From positions 186,001 to 250,000 of the forward strand of contig NZ_JAPNOA010000056.1 in the NCBI RefSeq assembly GCF_026626885.1: 64,000 nt of DNA. Reading direction: 5' to 3'. Numbering within the stretch: the first letter of the stretch is position 1; each line of letters begins with the position of its first letter. This stretch comes from Parathalassolituus penaei (GTDB taxonomy: Bacteria > Pseudomonadota > Gammaproteobacteria > Pseudomonadales > Oceanobacteraceae). The translations under genes were made by a program, and so were the position numbers. The notes under the pieces are model-generated. The model made no database searches and was not told the DNA's origin. It saw nothing but the letters and a program-made list of their open reading frames with translations. This document shows, in pieces, positions 27,716-38,088 of the stretch.

Positions 27716-30538
27716 TTAGGACGGATTCGAAACATCCAGCACAAATACGTCAATGGCACCCCGCAACTCATTCGGCAAGGTTGCTTCAATGCTGGTTTTT
27801 AGCTCATCAGCGGATGTTATCTTGTGTTTTCTATCGTTCACTTCGAGGTGTGTTCCGAACCAGAGCACCAGATATATTCCCTGATTTGCCGCATCAGGGT
27901 GAATGGAATAACGGTCTTTCAGCTGGGTTTTGGCAGCGGTATAGAGTTCCGGGTGCCACTGGCCTTTTACTTCAATGACTAGTAAATGCTTCTTGTCTGA
28001 TAGGGTTTTGGACACAGTAATATCCATTCTCTGAGCCGCTTTGGTCTGATCTTCAATCTTGACTGAAAACTGGCCGCCAAGAGTCCATTTCAAGTGTTCG
28101 GCAATAACCTCCGCTGACCTGACTTCTCTTAAATAGGTTTCAGGTTTCTTGAAATCTTCATAGAAACGCCGTACCTGATTTAATTCTCCGCCGTTGATTT
28201 CATTCTGGTACGTTTTCAGTTGCTGCAATACTCGGGCACGTAACCCTTCAACAGTTACGACGTCGTCATGATCCAGCAGCCGGACAATCTCGGCAGGTTT
28301 TGGCGGTTGGAAATCTCTATGAGCCTGTTTACGTTTGAGTGCCGCAAGCATGCTTTTCATCTGATTATGAAGATCAGTATAGACAGTTTTTGCCAATAGT
28401 CTTTTCAATACCGGGATGGCATTTTCTGGAGTGTCTGATGCGATACCTGAAACCACATCGGTCAGGAAACGGTAGGCTGTTTCTTCCTGCGGGCTGTCGG
28501 AGCCCCAATGACTGGGAAGTTCGACCTTTGGCCAGTGAGTGAAGTATGCCTCCAGAAGTGCCTCGATTTTTGAGGCTGTCAACCTTGGCCAGGATGCTCC
28601 GTCATGATCGATGAATCGGCCGGAGCGCTCGTTAAATCCGAGAATCATATTTTTGTCAGATTTGAGCCAATCCCAATGTTGGCCAACACTTTCATTCAGG
28701 AAATACGCAGCCCTTATGCACCAGAAATTACGCAATTCCTTCGGTTCGTCATCAGGTTGTTCTGGGACCGGGGAGTAGAGAATTTCTGCGCATTTTTGAG
28801 CAACAAGTTCTGTGACTTTGGCTTGGCTTGTACTGTCGACAGCAATATCAAAAAGAGTGTCACGTGCAAATGGAGACATATTGGTATATTTGCTCAGCCA
28901 CTCCAAAGCCAGAGTTGGAGCAATATCTTTGAATATCTTGTCGCTGCGAAGTCGGTCCACGCTCGGGTGTTCGCAGGTGGCGTTGGCAATTTGAGGTTCA
29001 ATATATTCTCTGCAAAATCGTTCAATCTCTGATGGATTTGAAAATGCCAGTCTGTTTATTTCGGCGTTTAGTGTTGAAGTCTCCTCGTTAGATTTGCCAG
29101 GGTATTGGATATTTGAATCTGCTTTGAGTATAAATAAAGGCTCTGCTGGTGCTGAAGCCAGGTTGCCATCTATTCGTAGGCGCGCCAAGCATGCGGCATG
29201 GAGAATTTGAACTATCTGGAAATGCTTGGAAACGCATTTTAATTTTGCAACATTTTGTATTGTCGGCAGGTCAGGAGTGATCGTGTCAATGCAATTATAA
29301 AGAGCATCAAATACTAATTTTTTGTCGCCGAATCTTGCGTCAATTTCTTCTGGGCTGAAAAGCAAGGCAGCTGCAAATTGTTCAATGGCCCTTCGATGCT
29401 TTCCGCTTTTGATTAGTTCTCGATTTTTCTGTATGTATTCAATGTTTTCTTTGTGTTGTTCTTGTCTTTTTCGAGTATACCGTTTTGACGATCTATGCAG
29501 TCTGTAGTCGGTTTTATTCTGTTCAAGGTTTTGTCTGACAGAGGCTTTTTCATTCTTCACCCATTGACGCATCAGTTCTGGCTTCTGGAGAGCCTGAAGT
29601 CGCATATGCCGTCGAAGAGCATTTGGTTTTTGGTATTCCTTGCTGGCTCTATGGATGTGATGCTGCATAAAGGCAGACCAGAGGGGGACATTGTCATTTT
29701 CGAAAGCAAAATCGATGATATATCGGTAATCGTCTGTGGTCAGTGTGAGACCAGAATGTGAGTGCCATCCAAGTCGGGAAATCACTGAATTTATCATTTC
29801 ATGGTCGTTCAGGCCTGAAAACGCATGGCGTATGATTCCATGCCTGAGTTCCATATTGGTTTGGAGAACTTCGACGGATTTGCTTTGATCTGCACGAACG
29901 CTGCCAGAAAAATTCAACTCACACATCCAGCCCCAGATTTTTTCATAATCAAACGGTGCTTCTTTCAGTTCAAAATAGCGATCCAATAAAATGCTGATCA
30001 CCTTGCTGATGGTGACTCGGCACTTGCAGGAATAAAACTTCTGACCGCAGGTGCAGGCGAGTTCCTGCGTCAATGAATCGAGAATATATTCAGTAGTATC
30101 AATGTCGAAACTGCCAATCAATTTCTTGACGAAATAACGACTGCCGACAACACTTTCGATTGGATGACGTTCTGTCGGATATAGGTGAATACAGACACGA
30201 AGAAAACCAGCAAGGTACTCTCTGCTAAAAGAAGACGGCGAGTAATATTCAATCGCCTGTGCTGCCAGCTTTAAAGATTCTGTACTGGCGGTAAAGATCA
30301 AAACAGCCAGGTCACCGTACGGGTTGTAGTCCTGCTTCAAACTACATAAGCACTCAAGCGCGTATTGCCGCGTTCGAAGATATTCCTGCTCTGACAATAG
30401 CAGTGGGCGTATGTCATCCTCCAGGTCATGAACAATGGCGGAGCCAACCAGAAGCTCCAGAAGCAGACCGGTCAAATCACCATCAGAGCTGGGAGTCAGT
30501 AATAAACGAACTTCATCGACGACATCGGGTGTAAACAA
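27716..30538 (-). CDS. Large helical protein with C-terminal PD-(D/E)xK nuclease domain, probably 5'-truncated
   Basis: A 940-codon open frame, AT-richer than its neighbours. The C-terminus carries a restriction-nuclease-like core: MDITV (Asp839), VIEVKGQW (Glu856, Lys858) and QLKDRY (872 onward). The preceding 800 residues are helical, with a CxC...CxC pair near 162-173 (ACTCGQKFYSCKC) and a basic segment near 330-380. The best start is a TTG at 30538; the first in-frame ATG is at about codon 205, and an in-frame TAA lies at 30569. No P-loop is found, although such helical-plus-nuclease tails commonly sit behind a NACHT/STAND ATPase. It may be a remnant or an intact gene with a rare start. 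Function, if any, likely defence. Confidence 0.65.
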   Translation of the reverse strand: MFTPDVVDEVRLLLTPSSDGDLTGLLLELLVGSAIVHDLEDDIRPLLLSEQEYLRTRQYALECLCSLKQDYNPYGDLAVLIFTASTESLKLAAQAIEYYSPSSFSREYLAGFLRVCIHLYPTERHPIESVVGSRYFVKKLIGSFDIDTTEYILDSLTQELACTCGQKFYSCKCRVTISKVISILLDRYFELKEAPFDYEKIWGWMCELNFSGSVRADQSKSVEVLQTNMELRHGIIRHAFSGLNDHEMINSVISRLGWHSHSGLTLTTDDYRYIIDFAFENDNVPLWSAFMQHHIHRASKEYQKPNALRRHMRLQALQKPELMRQWVKNEKASVRQNLEQNKTDYRLHRSSKRYTRKRQEQHKENIEYIQKNRELIKSGKHRRAIEQFAAALLFSPEEIDARFGDKKLVFDALYNCIDTITPDLPTIQNVAKLKCVSKHFQIVQILHAACLARLRIDGNLASAPAEPLFILKADSNIQYPGKSNEETSTLNAEINRLAFSNPSEIERFCREYIEPQIANATCEHPSVDRLRSDKIFKDIAPTLALEWLSKYTNMSPFARDTLFDIAVDSTSQAKVTELVAQKCAEILYSPVPEQPDDEPKELRNFWCIRAAYFLNESVGQHWDWLKSDKNMILGFNERSGRFIDHDGASWPRLTASKIEALLEAYFTHWPKVELPSHWGSDSPQEETAYRFLTDVVSGIASDTPENAIPVLKRLLAKTVYTDLHNQMKSMLAALKRKQAHRDFQPPKPAEIVRLLDHDDVVTVEGLRARVLQQLKTYQNEINGGELNQVRRFYEDFKKPETYLREVRSAEVIAEHLKWTLGGQFSVKIEDQTKAAQRMDITVSKTLSDKKHLLVIEVKGQWHPELYTAAKTQLKDRYSIHPDAANQGIYLVLWFGTHLEVNDRKHKITSADELKTSIEATLPNELRGAIDVFVLDVSNPS

Positions 30539-30777
30539 CCCGGCGACACTGAAGTTGCGCCAGAAGTCTTATCGGTTCTGGCGGTTTTTATCCGACACAG
30601 AGTGGGGCCTGTGTTGGTGTGAATACTGGCACGCTCAGCAAATTTTCGTGATGGCCTTCGGTGGGGCAACATAATGTATAGGACAAATCGCGAATAACCA
30701 CCCTGACCATTCTGCGACTGTCCCGCATGGGCTGAGGCCTCTATACTGTCGGCCGTTTTTTCTGCCAGCCGATCAGC

Positions 30778-31905
30778 ATGCCGCGTAAACCAGCTTATTC
30801 ATCAAACCCGTCAGCCTCCCGTTCCCGTACAGGAGATGAGCGCCGTTCCCGCCAGACACGTGTGTCCGCTCCGGCCACAAAACCGACAAGCACAAAACTG
30901 ACAAGCACAGAACCTACAATCACCAAACCGGCACTCCCAAAAGCGGCAACAAAACCCGCGGTAAAGCCGTCGGGCCCACACCCCCGCAACCGTCATGGCA
31001 ATGGTTACGACTTTGCGGTTCTGACCCAGGCTTGCCCGGAACTTCAGCTGTTTGTGCAGTTGAATCCGGCGGGCATCAGTACCATTGATTTCAGCAACCC
31101 GCAGGCGGTGAAAACCCTGAACCGGGCGCTGCTGCAGGAAGCCTATGGCATCCAGCACTGGGATATTCCGGAGGGTTACCTGTGCCCGCCGGTGCCAGGG
31201 CGTGCCGACTACATTCATAACCTCGCCGATCTGCTGGCCAGCGCGAATCAGGGCAAGGTGCCACCGGCGAAACGGGTAAAAGCGTTGGATATTGGCTGTG
31301 GTGCCAACTGTATTTATCCACTGATTGGTCAGGGCGAATACGGCTGGCAATTTGTGGGTTCGGATATCGACCCGCAGTCACTGGCATCGGCACAGCGCAT
31401 GCTGAACGCCAATCCGACGATGGCCAGCCAGATCAGGCTGGTTCAGCAGAACCATGCTGATCGCTGTTTTGCTGGTGTGATTGGCCCTGCCGACTACTTT
31501 GATCTGACCCTTTGCAACCCGCCTTTTCACGAATCGGCAGAACAAATGCTCGAAGGCAGCGAACGCAAGTGGCGCAATCTGGGTAAAACCGGCGAGCAAA
31601 AACCGGGGCTGAACTTTGGTGGGCAACACAATGAACTCTGGTGTGACGGTGGCGAGCTGGCGTTTGTCAGTCGCATGATCGAAGAAAGCCAGCAGTTTGG
31701 CAGCCAGGTGTTCTGGTTCACCTCATTGGTATCCAAACAGGCGAATCTGCCAGCGTTTGAGAAGCTGCTGCAACATGTGGGTGCGCTAGAAAGCCGGGTA
31801 ATCCAGATGGCGCAAGGCCAGAAGATCAGCCGCCTGATCGCCTGGACCTTTCTGAATCCACAACAACAGACGTTGTGGCGACAAATGCGCTGGCAGTCGC
31901 GTTAA
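30778..31905 (+). CDS. rlmF: 23S rRNA (adenine(1618)-N6)-methyltransferase
   Basis: 375 residues. After a low-complexity N-terminal extension of about 65 residues rich in Thr, Lys and Pro (repeats of the TKPTSTKLTSTEP kind), the RlmF domain begins at HPRNRHGNGYDF. SAM-binding ALDIGCGANCIYPLIG and catalytic NPPF (in LTLCNPPFHES) are intact. It methylates A1618 in the large-subunit RNA. The extension is unusual in amino-acid use and may help bind RNA. Confidence 0.95.
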   Translation: MPRKPAYSSNPSASRSRTGDERRSRQTRVSAPATKPTSTKLTSTEPTITKPALPKAATKPAVKPSGPHPRNRHGNGYDFAVLTQACPELQLFVQLNPAGISTIDFSNPQAVKTLNRALLQEAYGIQHWDIPEGYLCPPVPGRADYIHNLADLLASANQGKVPPAKRVKALDIGCGANCIYPLIGQGEYGWQFVGSDIDPQSLASAQRMLNANPTMASQIRLVQQNHADRCFAGVIGPADYFDLTLCNPPFHESAEQMLEGSERKWRNLGKTGEQKPGLNFGGQHNELWCDGGELAFVSRMIEESQQFGSQVFWFTSLVSKQANLPAFEKLLQHVGALESRVIQMAQGQKISRLIAWTFLNPQQQTLWRQMRWQSR

Positions 31906-31936
31906 CTGCCAGACACCTTCATATCAGCCATAAACC

Positions 31937-32317
31937 TTACTGGCCGAATTTTTCTTTCAGCGCTTTTAATTCCTTGAAGCGGGCGATGTAAGCCGGGAAC
32001 AGGTTTTCCTTGTAATAAGCCAGACCTGGCAGCGTCGTCGGATCAATGCCTTTCAGGGCCGCAAAGTGCTGGATCAGACCTTCGGAATCACTGCTGAACT
32101 GGCCCGGTTCTATTTCCACCGTCGGGAAGCTCGCCGTCGCGCCGGTTTTTTCCTGCAGCAACGTGCGGTAACGGTTCATCTCTTCTTCGTTATCGCCATC
32201 AATACGCACGATGTTAATACTGTCCATCAACCCGGCTTCGGCCATAAACATCACAAACTTGAAGCAGAACGGGCAAGAGTTTTTCAGGTACGCAACCGGC
32301 TTGAATTCAGCAGACAT
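31937..32317 (-). CDS. Glutaredoxin-like/GST N-terminal thioredoxin-fold protein
   Basis: 126 residues from the ATG at 32317. The redox motif CPFC sits at the first helix (AYLKNSCPFCFKF), and a cis-Pro in ASFPTVEI matches the thioredoxin fold. The C-terminal half is short and helical. Likely a cytoplasmic glutaredoxin-like reductase; it converges on rlmF with only 31 bp between stops. Confidence 0.8.
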   Translation of the reverse strand: MSAEFKPVAYLKNSCPFCFKFVMFMAEAGLMDSINIVRIDGDNEEEMNRYRTLLQEKTGATASFPTVEIEPGQFSSDSEGLIQHFAALKGIDPTTLPGLAYYKENLFPAYIARFKELKALKEKFGQ

Positions 32318-32744
32318 CAGGGGCTCCTTGTGTGTCTTCGGATAATGGCAACCACTGCCACTACCCGCCAAAACCCACACCGTAACAATCGTACCGGCTC
32401 CACTCAACGCCAAAGCTGAAACGCAGCGTTCAGGTTTGCGCAACCAATGTTGTCCTTGCGGCCCTCTGAATAACTCGATGCCTGCTTTCTTTGGCTTGTC
32501 GGAATGGTGATGAATCACGAAGCCGGTTTGATGGGCCTCATTCCTGAATCCGGGGGGCTACGTTAAAAACCGGCGACTATTGAGTTGTCACCGTACCAAA
32601 AGCCCCGAATGGCACGGGCTGCGGTACTTGCGCAGAGCTATCAGAGTGTCTCCTGATGAGCAAATATTGAATCACTGTCTATTCTTGTATCGAAGGACAT
32701 GTAGCACATGGACAGGAAACCGTTGCCCCTATTGAGGATTTTTT

Positions 32745-34766
32745 ATGCCCGACTCTCAAGGCTCGCTGTCTGGCAGCTTGCGTAAACGAATTCTGGTGCA
32801 ACTGGTCACCCCTGTCGTCCTGATGTTCAGTACCTCGGTAGGTCTCGACATCTACCAGAATGCCGAACAAGCCGAAACTGCTGCCAAACAGCTACTGGCT
32901 AGCGAAGCTGCCAGTGCGGCTCGCCAGATTGAGCTGGGTAACCTACACGCTCTGCAAACCGCCAAAATCATGGCTGAATCACAGGTGGCTGGATTATTTG
33001 GCCAACGCCAGCTGAGTATCGACTTTGCCCGTGAGGTGCTGGACAAAAACCCGGAATTTCTGGGCAGTTCATTTGGTTACGAGCCAGATGCTGATGGTGC
33101 CGACAGCAACAACCTTGGGCAACCCGACAGCCATTCTGGTGATGGACGTTTTTTGCCGTACTGGTATCGCGATGGTGAAACACTCAAGCTGACACCGCTG
33201 GTGGATATGGAAACCAGCCTCTATTACGACGGCGTCAAACGCCGCTTCCAGTCCAGTGGCAAGGCTGAGGGGCTGATCACCGAACCCTACATTTATGAAA
33301 ACAAGCTGATCATCGAGCAGGTTTACCCAATTGTGATTGATGGCCAGTTCAAGGGTATCGCCAGCATCGACCGTGCCCTGAGCTTTCTCGACGGTTACCT
33401 GAAAAAACTGGCCGTAAAAGAAGGCACTGATCTGTTGTTGTTAAGCCATGAAAACCGCGTTATCGCGGTATCGGTCAACTCGGAACAGATGCGTACCCAG
33501 AAAATCGCTGATACTCCTTACAAAGAGCTGTTTGGCACCATGTTAAGCAAACCTGGCGAGGTGATTGAGGCAGTTGATCCCGTCGACAACAAAGAATTTT
33601 ATTTTACCGCCATCAATATCCCGACTGGCGACTGGAAGTTGATGCAGCGAGTGTCGCGTGAAAGTGTCTATGCGCCGATTTACGCCGATGCATTGCGTAG
33701 TGCGCTGATTCTGGCGGTGATTATGGCCATGATTATCGGCATCGCCATGACCTTTACTGGCTCTATCACCCGCCGTACCCGTCGTACCCTGCAACTGGCA
33801 CGTCAAGTTGCTGCAGGTAATGTGGATAATCTGGATCTGGGTCAGCCAGCTGGTAACCAGGATGAGATTGATGCACTGGAAACCATCACCAGGCGGGTCG
33901 CCACGTCCTTCCAGCAGGTAGCTCGCGTCTGTCAGGCCATTGCCGCCGACAATCTCACCCAGCGTGCACAACCAGCCTCGGCCGATGACGTCGTCAGCCG
34001 CGCTATCAATGCCATGGGCGATAAACTGCAACGTGCCGATAACCTGACCCGTGAACACGCCAGTCAGGTGTTGCAAAGTACCTCGCGTCAGGCTCATGAA
34101 ATCGACAGCGTGGCATCTGCCATGCAACAGATGCACTGCACCATTCGTGAGGTTTCGTCGCTGGCCAGTGAGTCGTCCAATCAGGCGTCATCTGCCGTTA
34201 ACGCTACCCGTCAGGTGCGGCAGATACTCAGTAAAGCGGTCAGCTCTGTCAGTTCTCTGTCCGGAGATATGGCCAAAACCAGCACTACTATTGAAGCGGT
34301 CTCCACCAGCACCGATAACATCAATCGCATTATCGACGTGATCAATATGATCGCTGAACAGACCAACCTGCTGGCATTAAACGCCGCCATCGAAGCCGCC
34401 CGTGCCGGTGAACAGGGGCGTGGTTTTGCCGTTGTTGCCGATGAAGTACGGACTCTGGCAGCCAAAACCCAGACTTCTACCGAAGAAATCAGCAGTCTGA
34501 TTGGAGACCTTTCCAGCAAAGTTCGGGAAGCAGTCGCTATGGTCAGCAAAGGTCTTGAGCGTGCTACCGATACTGTTGATGCTACCGCTGTTGCTGATCA
34601 GTCATTGGCGGATGTTGCTCAGACCATCGACAGCATCAGTAATCACATGTTGCAAGTCGCCACGGCAGTCGAACAACAAAGCGCTACCACTGAGGAAATT
34701 ACGGCCAATATTAGCCGTATTCGCGATGCCTCCAGCGATCTCGCCAGTTTTGTCAGCAGACGTTAG
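32745..34766 (+). CDS. Methyl-accepting chemotaxis protein
   Basis: 673 residues with GAGG 8 bp before the ATG. TM1 is near residues 17-35 and TM2 near 325-350. The periplasmic part between them is a dCache-type sensor ([11 protein letters not shown]..., [19 protein letters not shown]...). A HAMP linker precedes the signalling domain, whose hairpin tip [20 protein letters not shown]... is fully conserved. It would feed a CheA/CheW array. Ligand unknown; dCache receptors commonly sense amino or organic acids. Confidence 0.95.
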   Translation: MPDSQGSLSGSLRKRILVQLVTPVVLMFSTSVGLDIYQNAEQAETAAKQLLASEAASAARQIELGNLHALQTAKIMAESQVAGLFGQRQLSIDFAREVLDKNPEFLGSSFGYEPDADGADSNNLGQPDSHSGDGRFLPYWYRDGETLKLTPLVDMETSLYYDGVKRRFQSSGKAEGLITEPYIYENKLIIEQVYPIVIDGQFKGIASIDRALSFLDGYLKKLAVKEGTDLLLLSHENRVIAVSVNSEQMRTQKIADTPYKELFGTMLSKPGEVIEAVDPVDNKEFYFTAINIPTGDWKLMQRVSRESVYAPIYADALRSALILAVIMAMIIGIAMTFTGSITRRTRRTLQLARQVAAGNVDNLDLGQPAGNQDEIDALETITRRVATSFQQVARVCQAIAADNLTQRAQPASADDVVSRAINAMGDKLQRADNLTREHASQVLQSTSRQAHEIDSVASAMQQMHCTIREVSSLASESSNQASSAVNATRQVRQILSKAVSSVSSLSGDMAKTSTTIEAVSTSTDNINRIIDVINMIAEQTNLLALNAAIEAARAGEQGRGFAVVADEVRTLAAKTQTSTEEISSLIGDLSSKVREAVAMVSKGLERATDTVDATAVADQSLADVAQTIDSISNHMLQVATAVEQQSATTEEITANISRIRDASSDLASFVSRR

Positions 34767-34910
34767 AGCGATTTTTTGAAGAGTGTTTCGTGGGCATTTA
34801 TGCCCACTTCAAATCCTTGCCGCCCACGGAATAATCCGTTTCCAGCTCATCCATCACCGCCAACCACGTTGCAGCGGGTATAATCCGCCATCCCTCTCTG
34901 AAAAACTGCC

Positions 34911-35558
34911 ATGAACTCAACCCTGCTGCTGTCCGGCGCTGCCGGTAATATCGAAGTATGGCTGGATGCTCCCGCCGAATCTCCGCGTGGTATCGCCCTC
35001 ATCGGCCATCCACACCCACTGATGGGGGGCAACGCCAACCACAAGGTGCCGGTGACCATTGCCCGGGTTCTGCAATCCATGGGTTATCTGGTGGCACGGC
35101 CGAATTTTCGCGGCGTTGGCCAAAGCTCGGGCAGCCACGATCATGGCAATGGTGAAACCGACGATATGATGGAAGTGCTGCGCTGGTTGCGCAGTGAATA
35201 CCCGAACCTGCCACTGGTGCTGGCCGGGTTTTCGTTTGGAACCTGGGTAGTAACGCGTGTACAGGAACGGCTGCACGCTCAGGGCATCGAGGTGCAAACC
35301 ATCATGCTGACCGGCACCGCCGTAGGAGAGGTTGATAGCGGCCGTATTTACAACACCCCGCATCCACAAGGTTCAACCCTGATTGTGCACGGCGAGAAGG
35401 ACGAAATTGTGCCGTTAAACTCGGTGTTCGACTGGGCCGCCGATCAGGACCGTCCGGTGGTGGTGATTGCCGGTGCCGACCACTTTTTCAATCGCAAACT
35501 GCATATCCTCAAACGCATCGTTACCGACCATATGACCCTGGTACTGAACGCCGGTTAA
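34911..35558 (+). CDS. Alpha/beta hydrolase
   Basis: 215 residues. The family pattern is GHPHPLMGGNANHKV (oxyanion loop), PNFRGVGQSSG, the nucleophile elbow AGFSFGTWV, an acid in HGEKDEIVPL and His in GADHFFN. This is the short cytoplasmic COG2945-like hydrolase group. Its stop overlaps the stop of the convergent LysR gene by 3 bp. Substrate unknown. Confidence 0.9.
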   Translation: MNSTLLLSGAAGNIEVWLDAPAESPRGIALIGHPHPLMGGNANHKVPVTIARVLQSMGYLVARPNFRGVGQSSGSHDHGNGETDDMMEVLRWLRSEYPNLPLVLAGFSFGTWVVTRVQERLHAQGIEVQTIMLTGTAVGEVDSGRIYNTPHPQGSTLIVHGEKDEIVPLNSVFDWAADQDRPVVVIAGADHFFNRKLHILKRIVTDHMTLVLNAG

Positions 35559-36448
35559 CCCCAGGGATGCTCCCGGAACCAGTCTTCGAGATAATCAATC
35601 AGCGCCCGTACCGCCAGCGACTGATGCTTGCGCGAGACGTACAGCACATAGATTTTTAACTGGTCCGGCTGCCATTCCGGCAACACCACCTGCAACTCCC
35701 CTCGGGCCAGCTGGCCAGACACCAGATAGGTCGGCTGCATGGAAATCCCCATGCCCTGCTGCGCCGCCACCATCAACGCCGTGGCCTCATCAGCGGTCAG
35801 ACGACAGTTGACGCTGACCGAACACTCATCACCATCACGGTGGCTCAGATGCCAGACATGGCGTCCGAAGTTGCGATACCCCACACAATCGTGCTGCTGC
35901 AATTCATCCGGATGCTGCGGCGTCCCCCGTTGCTGCAGATATTCAGGCGCTGCCACCAGCACCGAATCACAGAGGGCGATGGGTTTGCCAATCAGGGATG
36001 GATCAGGGTTGCTGGCAAACCGTAATGCCAGATCAATTCGCTCAGCGGTGAGATCCGTTACCCGGTCCTGCAAGGTCAGATCGACCGTCACCTGCGGGTA
36101 ACGCGCCATAAACCCGGCCAATGCGGGCACCAGTTGCGAAAAACCAAACGACATACTGGTCGCCAGCCGAATCTGGCCCGACGGTTGTTGCTCCGCCACC
36201 AGCATCTGCGCCAGCCGCTCCGCTTGCTGCAACCACTGCTCGACCTCCGGCAAACAGGCTTCACCCGCACTGGTCAGGGAAATCTTGCGAGTGGTGCGGT
36301 GAAACAGTCGCGCCTGCATCCAGCTTTCCATAAATTCCAGATGCCGACTGACCATCGGCCGCGACATCTCCAGCCGATCCGCCGTTTTGGTAAAGCTGCC
36401 GGAATAGGCCAGATCCACAAACACCTTTGCTGCTGTTATCCGATCCAT
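35555..36448 (-). CDS. LysR family transcriptional regulator
   Basis: 297 residues. The N-terminal winged helix is standard (AAKVFVDLAYSGSFTKTADRLEMSRPMVSRHLEFMESWMQARLFHRTTRKISLT), followed by the two-lobed effector domain. It is divergent from the MBL/DsbA-like pair with 118 bp between, the usual LysR arrangement, so that pair is the likely target. The inducer cannot be told from sequence. Confidence 0.94.
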   Translation of the reverse strand: MDRITAAKVFVDLAYSGSFTKTADRLEMSRPMVSRHLEFMESWMQARLFHRTTRKISLTSAGEACLPEVEQWLQQAERLAQMLVAEQQPSGQIRLATSMSFGFSQLVPALAGFMARYPQVTVDLTLQDRVTDLTAERIDLALRFASNPDPSLIGKPIALCDSVLVAAPEYLQQRGTPQHPDELQQHDCVGYRNFGRHVWHLSHRDGDECSVSVNCRLTADEATALMVAAQQGMGISMQPTYLVSGQLARGELQVVLPEWQPDQLKIYVLYVSRKHQSLAVRALIDYLEDWFREHPWG

Positions 36449-36566
36449 CTACGCCCAACCTGTTCATATTCTGAAATAATGATGACGATTATTGGCTATT
36501 TTTCAGTAACCAATCAAACGCCAGAATGCTCCCCATAGCGACCACAACGAACAACCGGAGCCTTCC

Positions 36567-37439
36567 ATGTCAAACACCGTTAGCAAAACCCTGATCGCCA
36601 CCGCCACCAGCCTGCTGTCCACCGCCGCACTGGCCGGACAACCACTGACCCTCGACGTTTACAACGCTGGCCCCAACAGCTTCCACGTCAACTCCACCCT
36701 GATCGTTGGCGAAAACGAAGTGCTGCTGGTGGATACCGGTTTCACCAAAGCCGATGGCCTGCGTCTGGCGGCCAAGGTGCTGGACACCGGCAAACCGTTA
36801 AAAACCATTTTTATCAGCCAAGCCGACCCGGACTTCTACTTTGGTGCCGAAGTGCTGAAGCAGGTATTCCCGGATGTCCGCATCATCACCACCCCGGCCG
36901 TGCGCGCAGCAATTGAAAAGAAAATGGCGGGCAAAGTAGCCTACTGGGGCCCGAAACTGGGAGCCAACGCTCCACAACAGCCAGTGCTGCCAGATGCCTG
37001 GAATGAAAGCAGCCTGAATCTGGAAGGTCACAGTATCGACATCCGGGGCACCGATGGCGTGCTGGCAACCCGTCCATACCTGTGGATTGCGGATAACAAG
37101 GCCATTCTGGGCGACATCGCCGTGTTCGGAAACCTGCATCTGTGGACCGCCGACACCCAGAGCGCCGAACAGCTGGACGCCTGGAACCAGCAGCTCGACA
37201 GCATGCTGGCACTGAAGCCTGAGGTGGTCATTCCAGGGCATATGGCCGCCAACACTGAACTGACCGCCAGCGCGATTGAATACTCCAAAGGGTATCTGGC
37301 CGCTTTCCGTCAGGCCGTTAAAGACCACCACAACAGCGCCGACGTAAAAGCTGCCATGCAGCAACAGTATCCAGACGCAGGCCTCGGCATTGCCCTCGAA
37401 CTGGGCTCCAAGGTACATACCGGAGAGATGAAATGGTAA
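36567..37439 (+). CDS. MBL-fold protein lacking the usual zinc motif
   Basis: 290 residues with a signal peptide ending near ALAGQ. The metallo-beta-lactamase fold is visible (NSFHVNSTLIVGENEVLLVDTGFT, then VIPGHMAANTEL). The diagnostic HxHxDH becomes SQADPDFYFG: the first His pair and final His are replaced while the Asp stays. Zinc binding and hydrolase activity are therefore doubtful, or use another metal site. It overlaps the following DsbA-like gene by 7 bp and is divergent from a LysR regulator. Confidence 0.85.
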   Translation: MSNTVSKTLIATATSLLSTAALAGQPLTLDVYNAGPNSFHVNSTLIVGENEVLLVDTGFTKADGLRLAAKVLDTGKPLKTIFISQADPDFYFGAEVLKQVFPDVRIITTPAVRAAIEKKMAGKVAYWGPKLGANAPQQPVLPDAWNESSLNLEGHSIDIRGTDGVLATRPYLWIADNKAILGDIAVFGNLHLWTADTQSAEQLDAWNQQLDSMLALKPEVVIPGHMAANTELTASAIEYSKGYLAAFRQAVKDHHNSADVKAAMQQQYPDAGLGIALELGSKVHTGEMKW

Positions 37440-38080
37440 GGGCTCATTACTTTTATGACCCTATGTGTGGCTGGTGCTTCGGCGCCACCACTCTGGTCAG
37501 CATCCTGCAGCAACAGGCCCAACAACAGGGGTGGCAGCTTGAATTACACCCAGGTGGCATGCTCGAACGCGGCGAAATCAACCCGCAGTTCCGTCGTCAT
37601 ATTCTCGAAGCCGACCAGCATATCGCCAACCTGACCGGCGCACAGTTTGGAGATGCCTATCGGCAACGGGTAGCGGGCAAAGGCTCACTGGTGATGGACT
37701 CCATGATCACCAGCCAGGCCATTCTCGCCAGCAAAGCACTGGGACTGGATGAATTCAGCGCCCTGAAAGCCATCCAGCAAGCGCATTACCAGCACGGGCT
37801 GGATGTCGCCGATATCCGCGTGCTGGCCACAGTGATCAAGGAACTCGCCAGCCACAACGGTAAACCCCTCAGCAGCGCAGATTGCCAACAGGCCATCGCC
37901 AACGCCCGGCAAACCCTGCACGAAACCTTGCAACACAGCCAGCGGCTCATGACCCAACTGGGCGTACGAGGCTTCCCGACCCTGCTGCTGGAAACCGAAA
38001 AAGGCTGGCAACGCCTGCCGCACAGCCAGTACTACGGCAAACCGCAAGAATGGCAAAACCTGCTGGCCAGACTCAGCTGA
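37433..38080 (+). CDS. DsbA-family thioredoxin-fold protein (FrnE-like)
   Basis: 215 residues, no signal peptide. YFYDPMCGWCFG contains the CxxC redox pair (Cys12, Cys15), and GVRGFPTLLLE holds the cis-Pro of the DsbA fold. The long helical insert is typical of FrnE/2-hydroxychromene isomerase-like cytoplasmic members. Co-transcribed with the MBL-fold gene by overlap; a shared redox or stress role under LysR control is inference. Confidence 0.9.
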   Translation: MVRAHYFYDPMCGWCFGATTLVSILQQQAQQQGWQLELHPGGMLERGEINPQFRRHILEADQHIANLTGAQFGDAYRQRVAGKGSLVMDSMITSQAILASKALGLDEFSALKAIQQAHYQHGLDVADIRVLATVIKELASHNGKPLSSADCQQAIANARQTLHETLQHSQRLMTQLGVRGFPTLLLETEKGWQRLPHSQYYGKPQEWQNLLARLS

Positions 38081-38088
38081 GCATCGGA

